A DNA stretch of 21,846 nt from CAYWNA01 sp964459305 (GCA_964459305.1 CAYWNA010000227.1:1-21846), one strand, 5' to 3'. Positions 1 to 10,553 are shown, counted from the first letter of the stretch. Notes: generated by a model not told the origin, from the letters alone. Numbers and translations are program-made.

Positions 1-1
1 C

Positions 2-850
2 GTTGCCGGAGACGCTCAGGACTTGCCGTTTGAGGATAACTATGCTGATGTTATTTTCAGCCGCGGAACGTTGACATTCATTCCCGACATCGGCAAGTGC
101 CTGAAGGAAGTCGATCGCGTGCTGAAGCCGTCCGGCGTCGCCTTTCTCGGCGGCCGATACCTCTATACGCCGCACGAGCACAAGATCACCACGGAAGAGC
201 TGAGGGAGATTGTCGCTGAATCGAAAATTGCCGGGGCGCAAGTTATCGACGCGCGAGGGCAATGGGTCAAGATCATCGGCCCCGATGCGCCGGCGGCAGC
301 TCGCCGGTCTGGGCTCGGTCCACACATGCTGGCCAACCGTTTCCTCGCGGACTACGCCATTACCGAAGGCAAATGCCTGTTGGTCTGTTCCAACGACGGC
401 AGCGGAGTGCAGAGCCTGCAACAAGGGTTCGTAGATATCACCGACCTCGATATCACCGCCTTGTATCCTTCAGAAAAAGTGGCCAAGGAGGCCGAGTTGC
501 GGATTGCCAAGGCGAACTTGAAAGACCGCATTTCGTGCGAAGTCGGCAAGCTCGATGACAACCTGCCGTTCCAGGCGGATTCGTTCGATCTGATCGCCGG
601 TATCGGGCCCGTTTTGATTTGGGGCGACCGGGAGAAGAAAATGCGCGAGGTCTATCGCGTGCTGCGACCGGGCGGAGCAGCACTGCTCGGAGGCAAATAC
701 CTTGGCATGCCCGACTTCCGCAAGGTCTCCAGCGAGGATCTCCGCGCCAGTGCGGCCAAGACGGGCATCTCGTCCATCCAAGTCATCGACAACATGGGGC
801 AGTGGGTCGAGATCCGCAAAGGGATCAAAGACCGCGGCCTGCGCGACTGA
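2..850 (+). CDS. Tandem methyltransferase-like protein, 5' partial
   Basis: The frame is open to the left edge, so the gene starts outside the window; the TTG at 23 lies inside the conserved segment AGDAQDLPFEDN and is not a credible start. Two homologous units follow one another. Each has a class I SAM methyltransferase signature of LPF..(D/N)..(A/F)D.I, then V(D/Y)RVL(K/R)P(S/G)G, then LGG(R/K)YL, and each closes with QVID..GQWV(K/E)I. The second unit starts near GKCLLVCSNDGSG, a degenerate glycine-rich SAM loop. The family fold is clear, but the weak motif I leaves activity uncertain. A related methyltransferase-like domain lies inside the PQQ protein at 4364-8260, so this fragment may be the end of a similar large mosaic protein. 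The substrate is unknown. The stop is TGA at 848-850. Confidence 0.8.
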   Translation, partial: VAGDAQDLPFEDNYADVIFSRGTLTFIPDIGKCLKEVDRVLKPSGVAFLGGRYLYTPHEHKITTEELREIVAESKIAGAQVIDARGQWVKIIGPDAPAAARRSGLGPHMLANRFLADYAITEGKCLLVCSNDGSGVQSLQQGFVDITDLDITALYPSEKVAKEAELRIAKANLKDRISCEVGKLDDNLPFQADSFDLIAGIGPVLIWGDREKKMREVYRVLRPGGAALLGGKYLGMPDFRKVSSEDLRASAAKTGISSIQVIDNMGQWVEIRKGIKDRGLRD

Positions 851-923
851 ATTTCGAGAGAAGTTCTTGACAGTGATGCACGCAGCGTTGTGAGTTCAGT
901 AACACGAAACGAAGGCTAGACAA

Positions 924-2015
924 ATGGCACACGCGATCATGAAACCGAACGGTGGACGGTTGAAGGGAATGGTTCGCCCGGCGTTGGCTGGGGCCGTGCT
1001 GGCCCTGACCTGGATCGGAACGGCATCGAACTGCGAGGCGGGAGAGGAAGCAGACGAAAATGGGAGGCCGGCGGTCAAGCCGGTGGCTCGGTCGGGAGAC
1101 CGACCACAGCAAAGAGACCGGCCACAGCGCGCGGTCAACTATACGAAATTGGCTCGCAGCTTGGTGCGTCATCCTGACAATCCCGTGATCAAGGTTGGGG
1201 AAAAAGGCATGTGGGACGACCAGACACTGGGTTGTTTCACGGTGCTCGATGACGGCAATAGGTTCTACTTCTTCTCCGGTGGAGCCCAGTACGGCAAACC
1301 CAAAAACATCGGAATGGCCACCTCGCAAGACGGCATCCAATGGACCAAATACGAGAAGAACCCGCTCTTCCCTGGCAGCATGCCGTATGCGATCAAAGTG
1401 GGTGATACGTTTCGCCTGTACCATCCCGGTAAGGGCGGATTGCAGATGAGGACGTCCAAGGACGGGTTCAACTGGAGCAAACCAACGAGGGTCCTGACAG
1501 GCGGCATCATGGATCCGTGCGTGGTCCCGGCGGGCGGCAAGTACCACCTGTACTACTGCGGAGGCGGACGAAAAACGAAGAATGGAAAGCAAGTGTGGGA
1601 GTTCAAAGCCTACATGGCCACGTCCGAGGACGGAATCAGTTGGAAGAAGGAACCGAGACCGGCTCTGCCGCTCGGCCCAAAAGGCAGTTGGGACGAGAGT
1701 TCGCACGCCGGCCCCTGCGTGTTGAAACTCGAAGACGGGTTCCACATGTGGTACCTGGCCAGCGGCAGCTACCAGGACCACGTGGCATGGAGAATCGGGC
1801 ACGCCACGTCGCCGGACGGACTGAACTGGACCAAATCCGGCACGGAACCGGTTCTCGACGTCGGCAAGGCCGGAGATTGGGACTGCGGTACGTTCATGTC
1901 GTTCGACATTGTTTTCCGCGACGGCAGATTCCTGTTCTGGTACGCCGCTGCCCCGACCGGCCACGGCGATGAGACCAAGATGACAATCCAGATCGGGCAC
2001 GGCACCAGCAAGTGA
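924..2015 (+). CDS. Secreted GH43/GH130-like five-bladed beta-propeller protein
   Basis: Encodes 363 residues. The ATG at 924 has AAGG (about 911-914) at usable spacing; later ATGs at 939 and 969 are possible, and 969 would give a tighter signal peptide (MVRPALAGAVLALTW). After the signal peptide and a poorly conserved linker, repeated blades carry the motif (M/H)ATS.DG..W.K at about residues 131, 176, 231 and 290, for example MATSQDGIQWTKYEKNPLF and GHATSPDGLNWTKSG. This pattern is typical of glycoside hydrolase families 43, 32, 117 and 130. The likely role is hydrolysis or phosphorolysis of an extracytoplasmic glycan; the substrate cannot be assigned. The linker contains a short repeat element (1084-1128). 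A TTGACA at 867-872 lies upstream but no good -10 follows at 17 bp. Confidence 0.8.
   Translation: MAHAIMKPNGGRLKGMVRPALAGAVLALTWIGTASNCEAGEEADENGRPAVKPVARSGDRPQQRDRPQRAVNYTKLARSLVRHPDNPVIKVGEKGMWDDQTLGCFTVLDDGNRFYFFSGGAQYGKPKNIGMATSQDGIQWTKYEKNPLFPGSMPYAIKVGDTFRLYHPGKGGLQMRTSKDGFNWSKPTRVLTGGIMDPCVVPAGGKYHLYYCGGGRKTKNGKQVWEFKAYMATSEDGISWKKEPRPALPLGPKGSWDESSHAGPCVLKLEDGFHMWYLASGSYQDHVAWRIGHATSPDGLNWTKSGTEPVLDVGKAGDWDCGTFMSFDIVFRDGRFLFWYAAAPTGHGDETKMTIQIGHGTSK
1084..1128. repeat. Hairpin plus duplicated 15-mer in the post-signal linker
   Basis: TCGGTC-GGGA-GACCGA forms a perfect 6-bp hairpin (1088-1103) that extends with one bulge to GTGG/CCAC. It runs into two copies of GAGACCG(A/G)CCACAGC at 1096-1110 and 1114-1128 (one mismatch). 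It is translated in frame as RSGDRPQQRDRPQRA, a low-complexity stretch between the signal peptide and the propeller. It resembles short palindromic dispersed elements of planctomycete genomes, which is inference. Confidence 0.45.
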
Positions 2016-2045
2016 CCGATTGATCCCCAACAGAAAGGAAGAACC

Positions 2046-4133
<2,088 letters not shown>

Positions 4134-4363
4134 AGAAAACACGATCATCAACGGAAGCCAAAAGAAACTCCTTGACACGTCTGGGCGTGTTGATCAACGC
4201 CTCAACCGTTCCGATAACTTTCACGTGGCGCCTCAGTTGAAGAACTTTCTCGCAGCGGGCGAGCGCCACGCGCAGACGTTTGCCAAACATCCTCCTACAA
4301 TATGATACCATTTCCCATTCACGCCAACGCTCAAACCGAGTTCTAAACAAAGGTGCCGGATCA
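4134..4363 (+). promoter_or_regulatory. Intergenic region with a weak candidate promoter
   Basis: This 230-bp gap separates the SUMF1 gene from the large PQQ gene. The best candidate core promoter is TTGCCA (4280-4285), a 15-bp spacer, and TATGAT (4301-4306), each box one base from consensus but with short spacing. A TTGACA at 4172-4177 has no matching -10. A short ACACG/CGTGT hairpin (4175-4190) has no T-run after it and is not a clear terminator. Confidence 0.3.
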
Positions 4364-7300
4364 ATGAAGAAACCGTCCACACTGCTTCGCGCGTCATGCG
4401 TTGTGTTTCTGCTATCGTCAATGGCATCGTCTGCGGATTGGCCGACTTATCTAGCCGACAACGAGCGGACAGGGTCGACGTCAGAGCAGTTGAAGTTGCC
4501 GCTTGCGCAAACCTGGGTTTTCTCGTCGCCTAGCCCACCGCGCCGGACTTGGTCGGGCCCGGCGGGACGAATCATCGAAGGCAAGGAGCTGGGCGACCGA
4601 GTGAAATTCGACGACGCTCTGCACGTGGCCGTGGTTGGCGAGCGCGTCTACTTCGGCTCGTCCGTCGATCATCAGGTCCACTGTCTGAACCTTCAGGACG
4701 GCAAAGAGGCATGGCGTTTTTTCACAGGCGCTCCCATTCGACTGGCTCCGACCGTCGTGAGTGGGCGGGTGTACGTCGGGTCGGACGATGGATATGTGTA
4801 CTGCCTGGACGCCGAAAACGGCTCCCTTCTCTGGAAGCTAAGGCTTGGGCCTGCGGACGAATCGATCATCGCCCGCGGCGAGATGATCTCGCGCTGGCCC
4901 GTACGAACCAGCGTGCTGGTCGACGGGGATACGGCCTATTTGGGGGCGGGCGTTTTTCCGCACGAGAACGTCTACCTGTGCGCGGCGAACGCGGAGGACG
5001 GCACAATCCTGTGGAAGAACGATTGGGTTAGCCACCAGGATGCCGGGCGGAACGAGTTTTCGCCTCAAGGGTATCTGCTGGCGACCGACGATCTGCTGTA
5101 TGTCCCATCAGGTCGTTCGCGGCCCAAAGCGGTCAAACGGGAAACCGGTAAGGTGTCCGGCGGTGGAAGCACGTCCTTGACGTTCACTAGTACCGCGATT
5201 GCCGGTACGGTCGCATTGATTGCCGATGACCGACTTCACACGTATTCGCTTGAAACACGGCTGGCCGTTGCCGACGAGTCCTCGTACTCCGCGACCGGCA
5301 AAGAGATCATCGGGATGAACCGAAGGGGATTCTACCCGGCCAACAGCGAGCGACGCAAAATCTCGTCCGAGCTGCGCAATCTCGTGAGGCAACTGCCCAG
5401 GGCGGGTGACGGGGCCGATAAGGTAAAATCGCGGATCGCTGAGTTGCAGGCACGTGTGAAGGAGATCGCCGATGTTGGAGTCGTGTGGCGGAAGCCTTGC
5501 ACTGCCAAAGCGGCTTTGGTTGTTGCAGGTGACCTCGTTTTCGCCGGTGACAAAGATCGGGTCACCGCCTTCGAAACGGAAACAGGGAAGGACGTGTGGA
5601 CCGCCAAGGTGGATGGCTTGGCTCGTGGTTTGGCGATTGCAGCTGGAAACCTGTTCGTGAGCACGACCACGGGCAAGATTTACTGCTTTGCCGATGCGGT
5701 GTCAGCCCGACCTGCAACTGCTCTGGAATCAACAACGGAAAACCCCTACGCGACCGATCAGTGGACCGCCGTGTACCAGCGTGCCGCGCAGGAAATCCTG
5801 GAACACACGGGCGTGACTCAAGGCTTCTGCCTTGTCGTGGGCGGCCAGCGAGGACGCCTCGCTTTTGAGTTGGCCAAACGCAGCGATTTGAAGATCTACG
5901 CTGTCGAGCCCGACGAAGAAAAGGTCGAGGAGGCGCGCCGAGCGCTTTCGGCCGCTGGACTGTATGGCCATCGAGTGACCGTACATCACACGGACTTGGC
6001 AGCAATTCCCTATTCGAATTACTTCGCGAATCTGATCGTCTCGGACAGCTTGCTGTTGACGGGGAAGACCCCCGGAGATCCCAAGAAGTTGACGCGACAT
6101 CTCAAGCCGGCGGGCGGTGTGATCGCTCTAGGGCGTCCAGCGAACGCTCCCGGCGGTGCCTTGTCCGAAGATGTATTGAAAACTTGGCTCACCAGAATGC
6201 AACTGGCCGACCGCGGCGACATCAAGACATCGGGGACCTGGGCCACGTTAACGCGCGGCACGCTACCCGGAGCAGGTAACTGGTCGCACCAGTACGCCGA
6301 CCCGGGCAACACGGCCAACAGCGGCGACAAACTTGTGAAAGGCGGTCTCGGAGTGCTTTGGTACGGCGATCCGGGACCGGACAAGATGATGAACCGCCAT
6401 CTTGGAGCAGTCGGGCCACTGGTGGTCGACGGGCGCATGTTCGTTCAGGGAGAAAACAGCCTGATGGCCTACGACGTTTATAATGGCCAATTCCTTTGGG
6501 AGGTGAAAAACCCGGAATCGATTCGTACCGGCGTGTTTCAGGCCCGAAACCCTGGCAACCTGGCTGCCGGCGAAAACAGCCTGTTTCACATGGCCCGCGA
6601 CAAAGTCTACGAGCACGACTTCGCCACTGGCGAGGTCCGGCGGATTCATGAACTTCCGGCGTCGATCGATGGCGAAACCCATGAATGGGGCTACGTCGCG
6701 TATCGTGACGGCCTGCTGTTCGGCACGACGACAACGCGGCCGGAGGTGATCGAGCTGAATCGTAGAAGGCGCGGTAACCCGGGCGATGCGGCCACTGACA
6801 GTATCTTTGCCGTCGATGCGAAGACCGGCGAGCACCGATGGGTCTATCAGGGCAAGAGCATCAACTTTCAAACGATCGCACTTGGCCCGGAACGTGTCTT
6901 CTTCATTGACAGCTCCGTGACCAGCGAACAACGGGCTGCCATCTTGCGCCAGGACAAGAGTGAACTGGAGTACTTAGAAGGTGAAGAACGCGCACGGGCC
7001 GAGCAGCGAATGAAGGCGCTGGATGTCCGGCTCGCGGTTGCGCTGAATGCCAAGACCGGCGAGGAGATTTGGTCCGAGCCGGTAGACGTTACCGACTGCA
7101 GCGAGATCGGCATCGGCGGCGGAAAACTGACAATGATGTATCACGACGACGTGTTGATTCTGGGCGGAGCCAACGCGAACGGGCACTACTGGAAACAGTT
7201 TGTCGCCGGTGAGTTCTCTCGCCGTCGGCTCGTCGCGCTGTATGCATTGGATGGCTATAAGATGTGGGCCAAGGACGCCAACTACCGGCATCAACCGATC

Positions 7301-8260
7301 ATCGTCGGCGATCGAGTCATTGCCGAACCGTGGGCATACGATCTGAAGTCGGGCGAGCGGAAGACGCGCGTGCACCCGCTGACCGGCAAGGACGTGGCGT
7401 GGAGCGTCATGCGACCGGGGCACCACTGCGGTATGGTCACGGCTTGTGACAACATGCTCTTGTTCCGAAGTGGCTACACGGGATTCTTTGATATGGCTGC
7501 CGACACCGGCACGAGGCATTTTTCGGGACATCGGCTCGGTTGCTGGATCAACGCGATACCGACCAATGGCTTGGTCGTGATTCCTGAAGCGAGCACAGGA
7601 TGCGTTTGCATGTTCTCGATCGCTTCGACCATCGTTATGGAGCCGCGCGAGCCGCGTCGACCGTGGGCCCTGTACAGCGGCGTCGGAGCGACGACACCGG
7701 TCAAGCAGATGTCGCTGAACTTGGGTGCCCCCGGTGACCGTCGAGATGAAAATGGCAAACTGTGGCTTGCGTACCCGCGTCCCACGCCAAACCCGAGCTT
7801 GGAGACAAGCCTGGATCTCAAGCTACAGTTCGATACCAAGTTTTTGCCCGGCGGTGGCTTCTTCACCAACGACGGTGACGCGTCTGAGAGCGGTGCCTCC
7901 GAGCTCGCCTGGATCGTGTCTTCCGGCGCTCGCGGAGCAACCCATTGGTCCATCCCGCTTCTCGGCAAAGACGACCAGCCAGCGACCTACACCGTGCGTC
8001 TGCTCTTCTCCCGCGCGGGCGGCGACAGGCCGGGACAGCGCGCCTTCGATGTGCGCGTCCAGGACCAGTTGGCATGCGAAAACCTGGACGTGGTCGCTGA
8101 AGCCGGGACTGAGGCGAAATTCGTCGTGCGCGAGATGAGAGACATTCTCATATCCAATGATCTCGTGATTGACGTCATCGAGAAGAACAAGAATCCGACG
8201 CAGAGTCAGATGTCTATACTCAGCGGCCTCGAGGTGGAACGCTCGGATGAGCGAAGATAA
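4364..8260 (+). CDS. Secreted PQQ-propeller / methyltransferase-like mosaic protein
   Basis: Encodes 1298 residues. The chosen ATG at 4364 gives a clean signal peptide (MKKPSTLLRASCVVFLLSS, cut near SSA-DWP) and has AGGTG upstream; the open frame extends to a TTG at 4280 but that leader hides the signal peptide. Residues about 24-445 form a PQQ-type propeller (VYFGSSVDHQVHCLN, VYVGSDDGYVYCLDAENG, TAFETETGKDVW), interrupted near residue 330-365 by a charged helical, probably coiled-coil segment. Residues about 460-613 are a class I methyltransferase-like domain with a degenerate SAM loop (LVVGGQRGRLAFELAKR), an acidic turn (YAVEPDEEKVEEAR) and LIVSDSLLL. A second propeller follows (about 640-1160), then a malectin-like beta domain (about 1165-1290, ending in LSGLEVER). 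It probably acts outside the cytoplasm, so true SAM-dependent methylation is doubtful. Its stop is 11 bp from the convergent remnant. Confidence 0.88.
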   Translation: MKKPSTLLRASCVVFLLSSMASSADWPTYLADNERTGSTSEQLKLPLAQTWVFSSPSPPRRTWSGPAGRIIEGKELGDRVKFDDALHVAVVGERVYFGSSVDHQVHCLNLQDGKEAWRFFTGAPIRLAPTVVSGRVYVGSDDGYVYCLDAENGSLLWKLRLGPADESIIARGEMISRWPVRTSVLVDGDTAYLGAGVFPHENVYLCAANAEDGTILWKNDWVSHQDAGRNEFSPQGYLLATDDLLYVPSGRSRPKAVKRETGKVSGGGSTSLTFTSTAIAGTVALIADDRLHTYSLETRLAVADESSYSATGKEIIGMNRRGFYPANSERRKISSELRNLVRQLPRAGDGADKVKSRIAELQARVKEIADVGVVWRKPCTAKAALVVAGDLVFAGDKDRVTAFETETGKDVWTAKVDGLARGLAIAAGNLFVSTTTGKIYCFADAVSARPATALESTTENPYATDQWTAVYQRAAQEILEHTGVTQGFCLVVGGQRGRLAFELAKRSDLKIYAVEPDEEKVEEARRALSAAGLYGHRVTVHHTDLAAIPYSNYFANLIVSDSLLLTGKTPGDPKKLTRHLKPAGGVIALGRPANAPGGALSEDVLKTWLTRMQLADRGDIKTSGTWATLTRGTLPGAGNWSHQYADPGNTANSGDKLVKGGLGVLWYGDPGPDKMMNRHLGAVGPLVVDGRMFVQGENSLMAYDVYNGQFLWEVKNPESIRTGVFQARNPGNLAAGENSLFHMARDKVYEHDFATGEVRRIHELPASIDGETHEWGYVAYRDGLLFGTTTTRPEVIELNRRRRGNPGDAATDSIFAVDAKTGEHRWVYQGKSINFQTIALGPERVFFIDSSVTSEQRAAILRQDKSELEYLEGEERARAEQRMKALDVRLAVALNAKTGEEIWSEPVDVTDCSEIGIGGGKLTMMYHDDVLILGGANANGHYWKQFVAGEFSRRRLVALYALDGYKMWAKDANYRHQPIIVGDRVIAEPWAYDLKSGERKTRVHPLTGKDVAWSVMRPGHHCGMVTACDNMLLFRSGYTGFFDMAADTGTRHFSGHRLGCWINAIPTNGLVVIPEASTGCVCMFSIASTIVMEPREPRRPWALYSGVGATTPVKQMSLNLGAPGDRRDENGKLWLAYPRPTPNPSLETSLDLKLQFDTKFLPGGGFFTNDGDASESGASELAWIVSSGARGATHWSIPLLGKDDQPATYTVRLLFSRAGGDRPGQRAFDVRVQDQLACENLDVVAEAGTEAKFVVREMRDILISNDLVIDVIEKNKNPTQSQMSILSGLEVERSDERR

Positions 8261-8271
8261 ACATCCTCTGC

Positions 8272-9054
8272 TCACTGGGATCTTCTCAACCGGTACACCT
8301 GACGATTCAATTCGGCCATCCGTTCTAACATGTCCGCATGGGGGTCGTACCGACGATTGACGATGCCCTTGTGGAAGCCACTGCCGTCTCCGCCGTATTT
8401 GAACCAGTGCCAGCCGACGCATCCTGGGTGTTTGAGCAACCCCAGAGTCATGTTCTGGTAGAACAAACCTCGATCGCGATCCGTTCGGACGCGGAATCCC
8501 GCCCCACTGGTTTCCGCATCTGCCGACGCAAGGCTTTGAGCATACCACTCGGAAATCAGCACGGGTCGGCCGGACCACTTCACCCAGTTCGTTATCCGAT
8601 CGTGTTCGGCTGACCATCGGTGGTAGTAATTGACGGAGACGACGTCCACCGGCGCCGCACCTCGGAACGTCGCCTCATGAAGACACCGGCCGTGGATACG
8701 GCTGCCGAGGTACAGATGGTTGGCGTCGTATTTGCGGATCGCCCGAGCGACGATGGAGTAGTAGCGCAAGGCGACAACCTGGCCGAAGGCTGCCTGATCG
8801 TCGCTGGTAATCTTTCGGTCGGCACGGTCCTCGTCTTTCAAACGTTTGCCGAACCATTCCCTGGCAAACCGATGGCCGACGTCGTTCTCAGGTAGTGCGA
8901 AGAAGTTCGTCAACGGATCGGGGCGGAAGGGTAATTCGTTGTCGGAAAAATGCCCCACCAACCAAGAGTCGTCTTTCAGAGCGATCAACTGTCTGGCGTG
9001 TTCATCACAAAACGTCTCAAAGTCCGCGTCGAAAACGGGCATCGTTTCGTGGGG
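8272..9054 (-). pseudogene. 5'-truncated agarase-like glycoside hydrolase (C-terminal half)
   Basis: On the minus strand, recognisable homology begins at PHETMPVFDADFE (about 9054) and runs to the stop at 8272. It has the C-terminal half of a TIM-barrel glycoside hydrolase of the agarase-like, clan GH-A type. GHFSDNELPF carries the Asn-Glu pair expected for the acid/base, PVLISEWYAQ carries the likely nucleophile Glu, and GCVGWHWFKYGGDG is a typical last-strand segment. The open frame continues upstream to 9231, but that part (RARLRVLGPAVCFRCRCRSS) looks like non-coding sequence. The first half of the barrel, signal peptide and start are absent. The ATG at 9040-9042 could start a 256-residue fragment, which would not fold as an enzyme. 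The break lies just left of the nrtR promoter. Confidence 0.7.
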
Positions 9055-9216
9055 AAATGGGCCTAGCGATCTCCCATCGGTCTTTGGGCATTTTAGGGCA
9101 TCGTGGGATACGGCGGGAGACGAGCGGCACCGGCAGCGAAAACAAACCGCCGGCCCCAAAACACGGAGTCGAGCGCGCCGAGCTATTGGTTCTGACGCGG
9201 GCACGATTCCTGGGAC

Positions 9217-9245
9217 TTGACATAGTGTCATTATTACACTATCAT
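9217..9245 (+). promoter_or_regulatory. Sigma70-type promoter of the nrtR operon
   Basis: TTGACA (9217-9222) matches the -35 consensus fully; after exactly 17 bp comes TATCAT (9240-9245), one base from the -10 consensus. Transcription would begin near 9252. The NrtR-type palindrome at 9222-9242 fills the spacer and the second covers the start site, so bound repressor should block RNA polymerase. Confidence 0.8.
9222..9242. promoter_or_regulatory. NrtR-type operator 1
   Basis: A 21-bp palindrome with perfect 7-bp arms, ATAGTGT-N7-ACACTAT. It lies between the -35 and -10 boxes. Its position before a gene of the self-regulating NrtR family makes it the probable binding site. Size and layout agree with published NrtR sites as far as I recall; binding is inferred. 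Confidence 0.75.
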
Positions 9246-9265
9246 TAGTGTAGTTAAGACACTAA
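9245..9265. promoter_or_regulatory. NrtR-type operator 2
   Basis: A second 21-bp palindrome with perfect 7-bp arms, TTAGTGT-N7-ACACTAA, sharing the core TAGTGT/ACACTA with operator 1. Its centre (9255) is 23 bp from that of operator 1 (9232), about two helical turns, so two dimers could bind one DNA face. It covers the expected transcription start and touches the nrtR ribosome-binding site AAGGA (9264-9268). Confidence 0.75.
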
Positions 9266-9276
9266 GGAAGCCGAAG

Positions 9277-9966
9277 ATGAGTCATACGTACGAATACCCC
9301 CGGGCAGCACTCACGGTGGACTGTGTTGTTTTCGGCCTGGACGAGGAGGACCTCAAGGTACTGTTGATCCAGCGGGATCTGCCGCCGTTTGAGGGTCGCT
9401 GGGCCTTGCCGGGCGGTTTTGTCCGGCTCGACGAAACGCTGGAAGCCGCGGCCCTGCGCGAGTTACGCGAGGAAACGGACCTCGAAAACCTCTATCTGGA
9501 GCAGCTCCACACAATTGGCGACATTGGCCGCGATCCGCGCGAACGCGTGGTCACGGTGGCGTACTACGCCCTGGTCAAACTGTCCGACCACCGGGTTCAG
9601 GCCGCAACGGATGCTCGTCAAGCAGCATGGTTCGCTATCGATGATCTGCCGCACTTGGCGTTTGATCACAACAAGATCCTGGCAATGGCCCACCAGCGGC
9701 TGCGAGGCAAGGTGCGCTACCAGCCCATCGGTTTCGAGCTGTTGCCAGCCAAATTCGCACTGCGTCAGCTTCAGCATCTGTACGAAGTCATTCTGGATCG
9801 CCCGTTGGACAAGCGAAACTTTCGCAAGAAGATCCTGAGCATGGACATCCTTGTCGAGTTGGACGAGGTCGAGACCGATGTGGCCCATCGGGCGGCCCGG
9901 CTGTATCGATTCGATCGCAAGAGATACCGTCGCCAGACAAAGCAAGGGTTCAATTTCGAGATATGA
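9277..9966 (+). CDS. nrtR: NrtR-family Nudix-related transcriptional repressor
   Basis: Encodes 229 residues; ATG at 9277 with AAGGAAG (9264-9270) in front. Residues about 8-145 are a Nudix domain and about 150-229 the winged-helix DNA-binding domain typical of NrtR (GFELLPAKFALRQLQHLYE, LDKRNFRKKIL, HRAARLYRFD, GFNFEI end). The Nudix box spans residues 47-69 and keeps G47, E53, R61, E62, E65 and E66, with Asp68 where the consensus has Gly. Family members bind ADP-ribose, which releases them from DNA, and usually control NAD metabolism; most lack hydrolase activity, and the almost complete box here leaves some activity possible. Twin palindromes in its promoter indicate autoregulation and control of the whole downstream operon. 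It overlaps kptA by ATGA. Confidence 0.93.
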   Translation: MSHTYEYPRAALTVDCVVFGLDEEDLKVLLIQRDLPPFEGRWALPGGFVRLDETLEAAALRELREETDLENLYLEQLHTIGDIGRDPRERVVTVAYYALVKLSDHRVQAATDARQAAWFAIDDLPHLAFDHNKILAMAHQRLRGKVRYQPIGFELLPAKFALRQLQHLYEVILDRPLDKRNFRKKILSMDILVELDEVETDVAHRAARLYRFDRKRYRRQTKQGFNFEI

Positions 9967-10553
9967 CCCCGATCAACCTGAACGATGGAATGACAGAACC
10001 GGTAAACGAGAAAAAGGTGAAACGAACGAGCAAGTTCCTGAGCCTCGTTCTGCGGCATCAGCCGGAGAAGATCGGCATTAGCCTGGATAACGCAGGCTGG
10101 GTTGGCGTAGACGTCTTGTTGGAGGCGATGGCTCGTCATGGAAAGCACATTTCCCGCGAGACACTCCAGTTTGTTGTGCAAACTAACGACAAGCAGAGAT
10201 TCTCCTTTAGCGAGGACGGGAAACAGATCCGGGCGAACCAGGGTCATTCCGTTCACGTAGATCTCGGTTACCGGTCAGCCAAACCGCCTGAAATCCTGCT
10301 TCACGGTACTCCGGCGCGATTTGCTGAATCGATCCGACAAGACGGCCTGAAGAAGATGGACCGCCACCATGTCCACTTGCACCTGGACGCGGCAACTGCG
10401 ACTGCCGTGGGCAGCCGCCGAGGGAAGCCGGTTCTGCTCAAGATTCGAGCGAGGGAGATGGCCCGTCAAGGATACGAATTCTTCGTGACGCCCAACAACG
10501 TGTGGCTGACGGAGCACGTGCCTCCGGAATTCATCGAATTCCCTATTTCCTGA
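9963..10553 (+). CDS. kptA: RNA 2'-phosphotransferase (Tpt1/KptA)
   Basis: Encodes 196 residues, the usual length. The ATG at 9963 overlaps the nrtR stop (ATGA), implying translational coupling; ATG at 9990 is an alternative. Tpt1/KptA enzymes remove an internal 2'-phosphate from RNA using NAD+, releasing nicotinamide and ADP-ribose 1''-2''-cyclic phosphate. The N-terminal RNA-binding lobe shows RTSKFLSLVLRHQPEKIGI, and the ADP-ribosyltransferase-fold lobe shows ILLHGT, SIRQDGLKKM, HHVHLH, GSRRGKPVLLKI and TPNNVWLTEHVPP. The catalytic Arg-His-Arg-Arg set appears complete: R31, H114, R125 and R152 or R153. Its natural RNA target in bacteria is not settled; the placement under an ADP-ribose-responsive regulator suggests a role in RNA repair or NAD turnover. 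Confidence 0.95.
   Translation: MTPINLNDGMTEPVNEKKVKRTSKFLSLVLRHQPEKIGISLDNAGWVGVDVLLEAMARHGKHISRETLQFVVQTNDKQRFSFSEDGKQIRANQGHSVHVDLGYRSAKPPEILLHGTPARFAESIRQDGLKKMDRHHVHLHLDAATATAVGSRRGKPVLLKIRAREMARQGYEFFVTPNNVWLTEHVPPEFIEFPIS

Noticed and set aside
867..895. TTGACA before the GH43-like gene as a promoter
   Set aside because: At 16-18 bp downstream there is no sequence close to TATAAT.
825..2030. 401-codon open frame on the minus strand
   Set aside because: It lies opposite the GH43-like gene, whose product has a signal peptide and propeller repeats. The minus product is rich in Arg, His and Val with no recognisable motif, as expected for a shadow frame in GC-rich DNA.
4172..4200. TTGACA in the gap before the large PQQ gene as a promoter
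   Set aside because: The bases at the -10 distance (CAACGC) do not fit.
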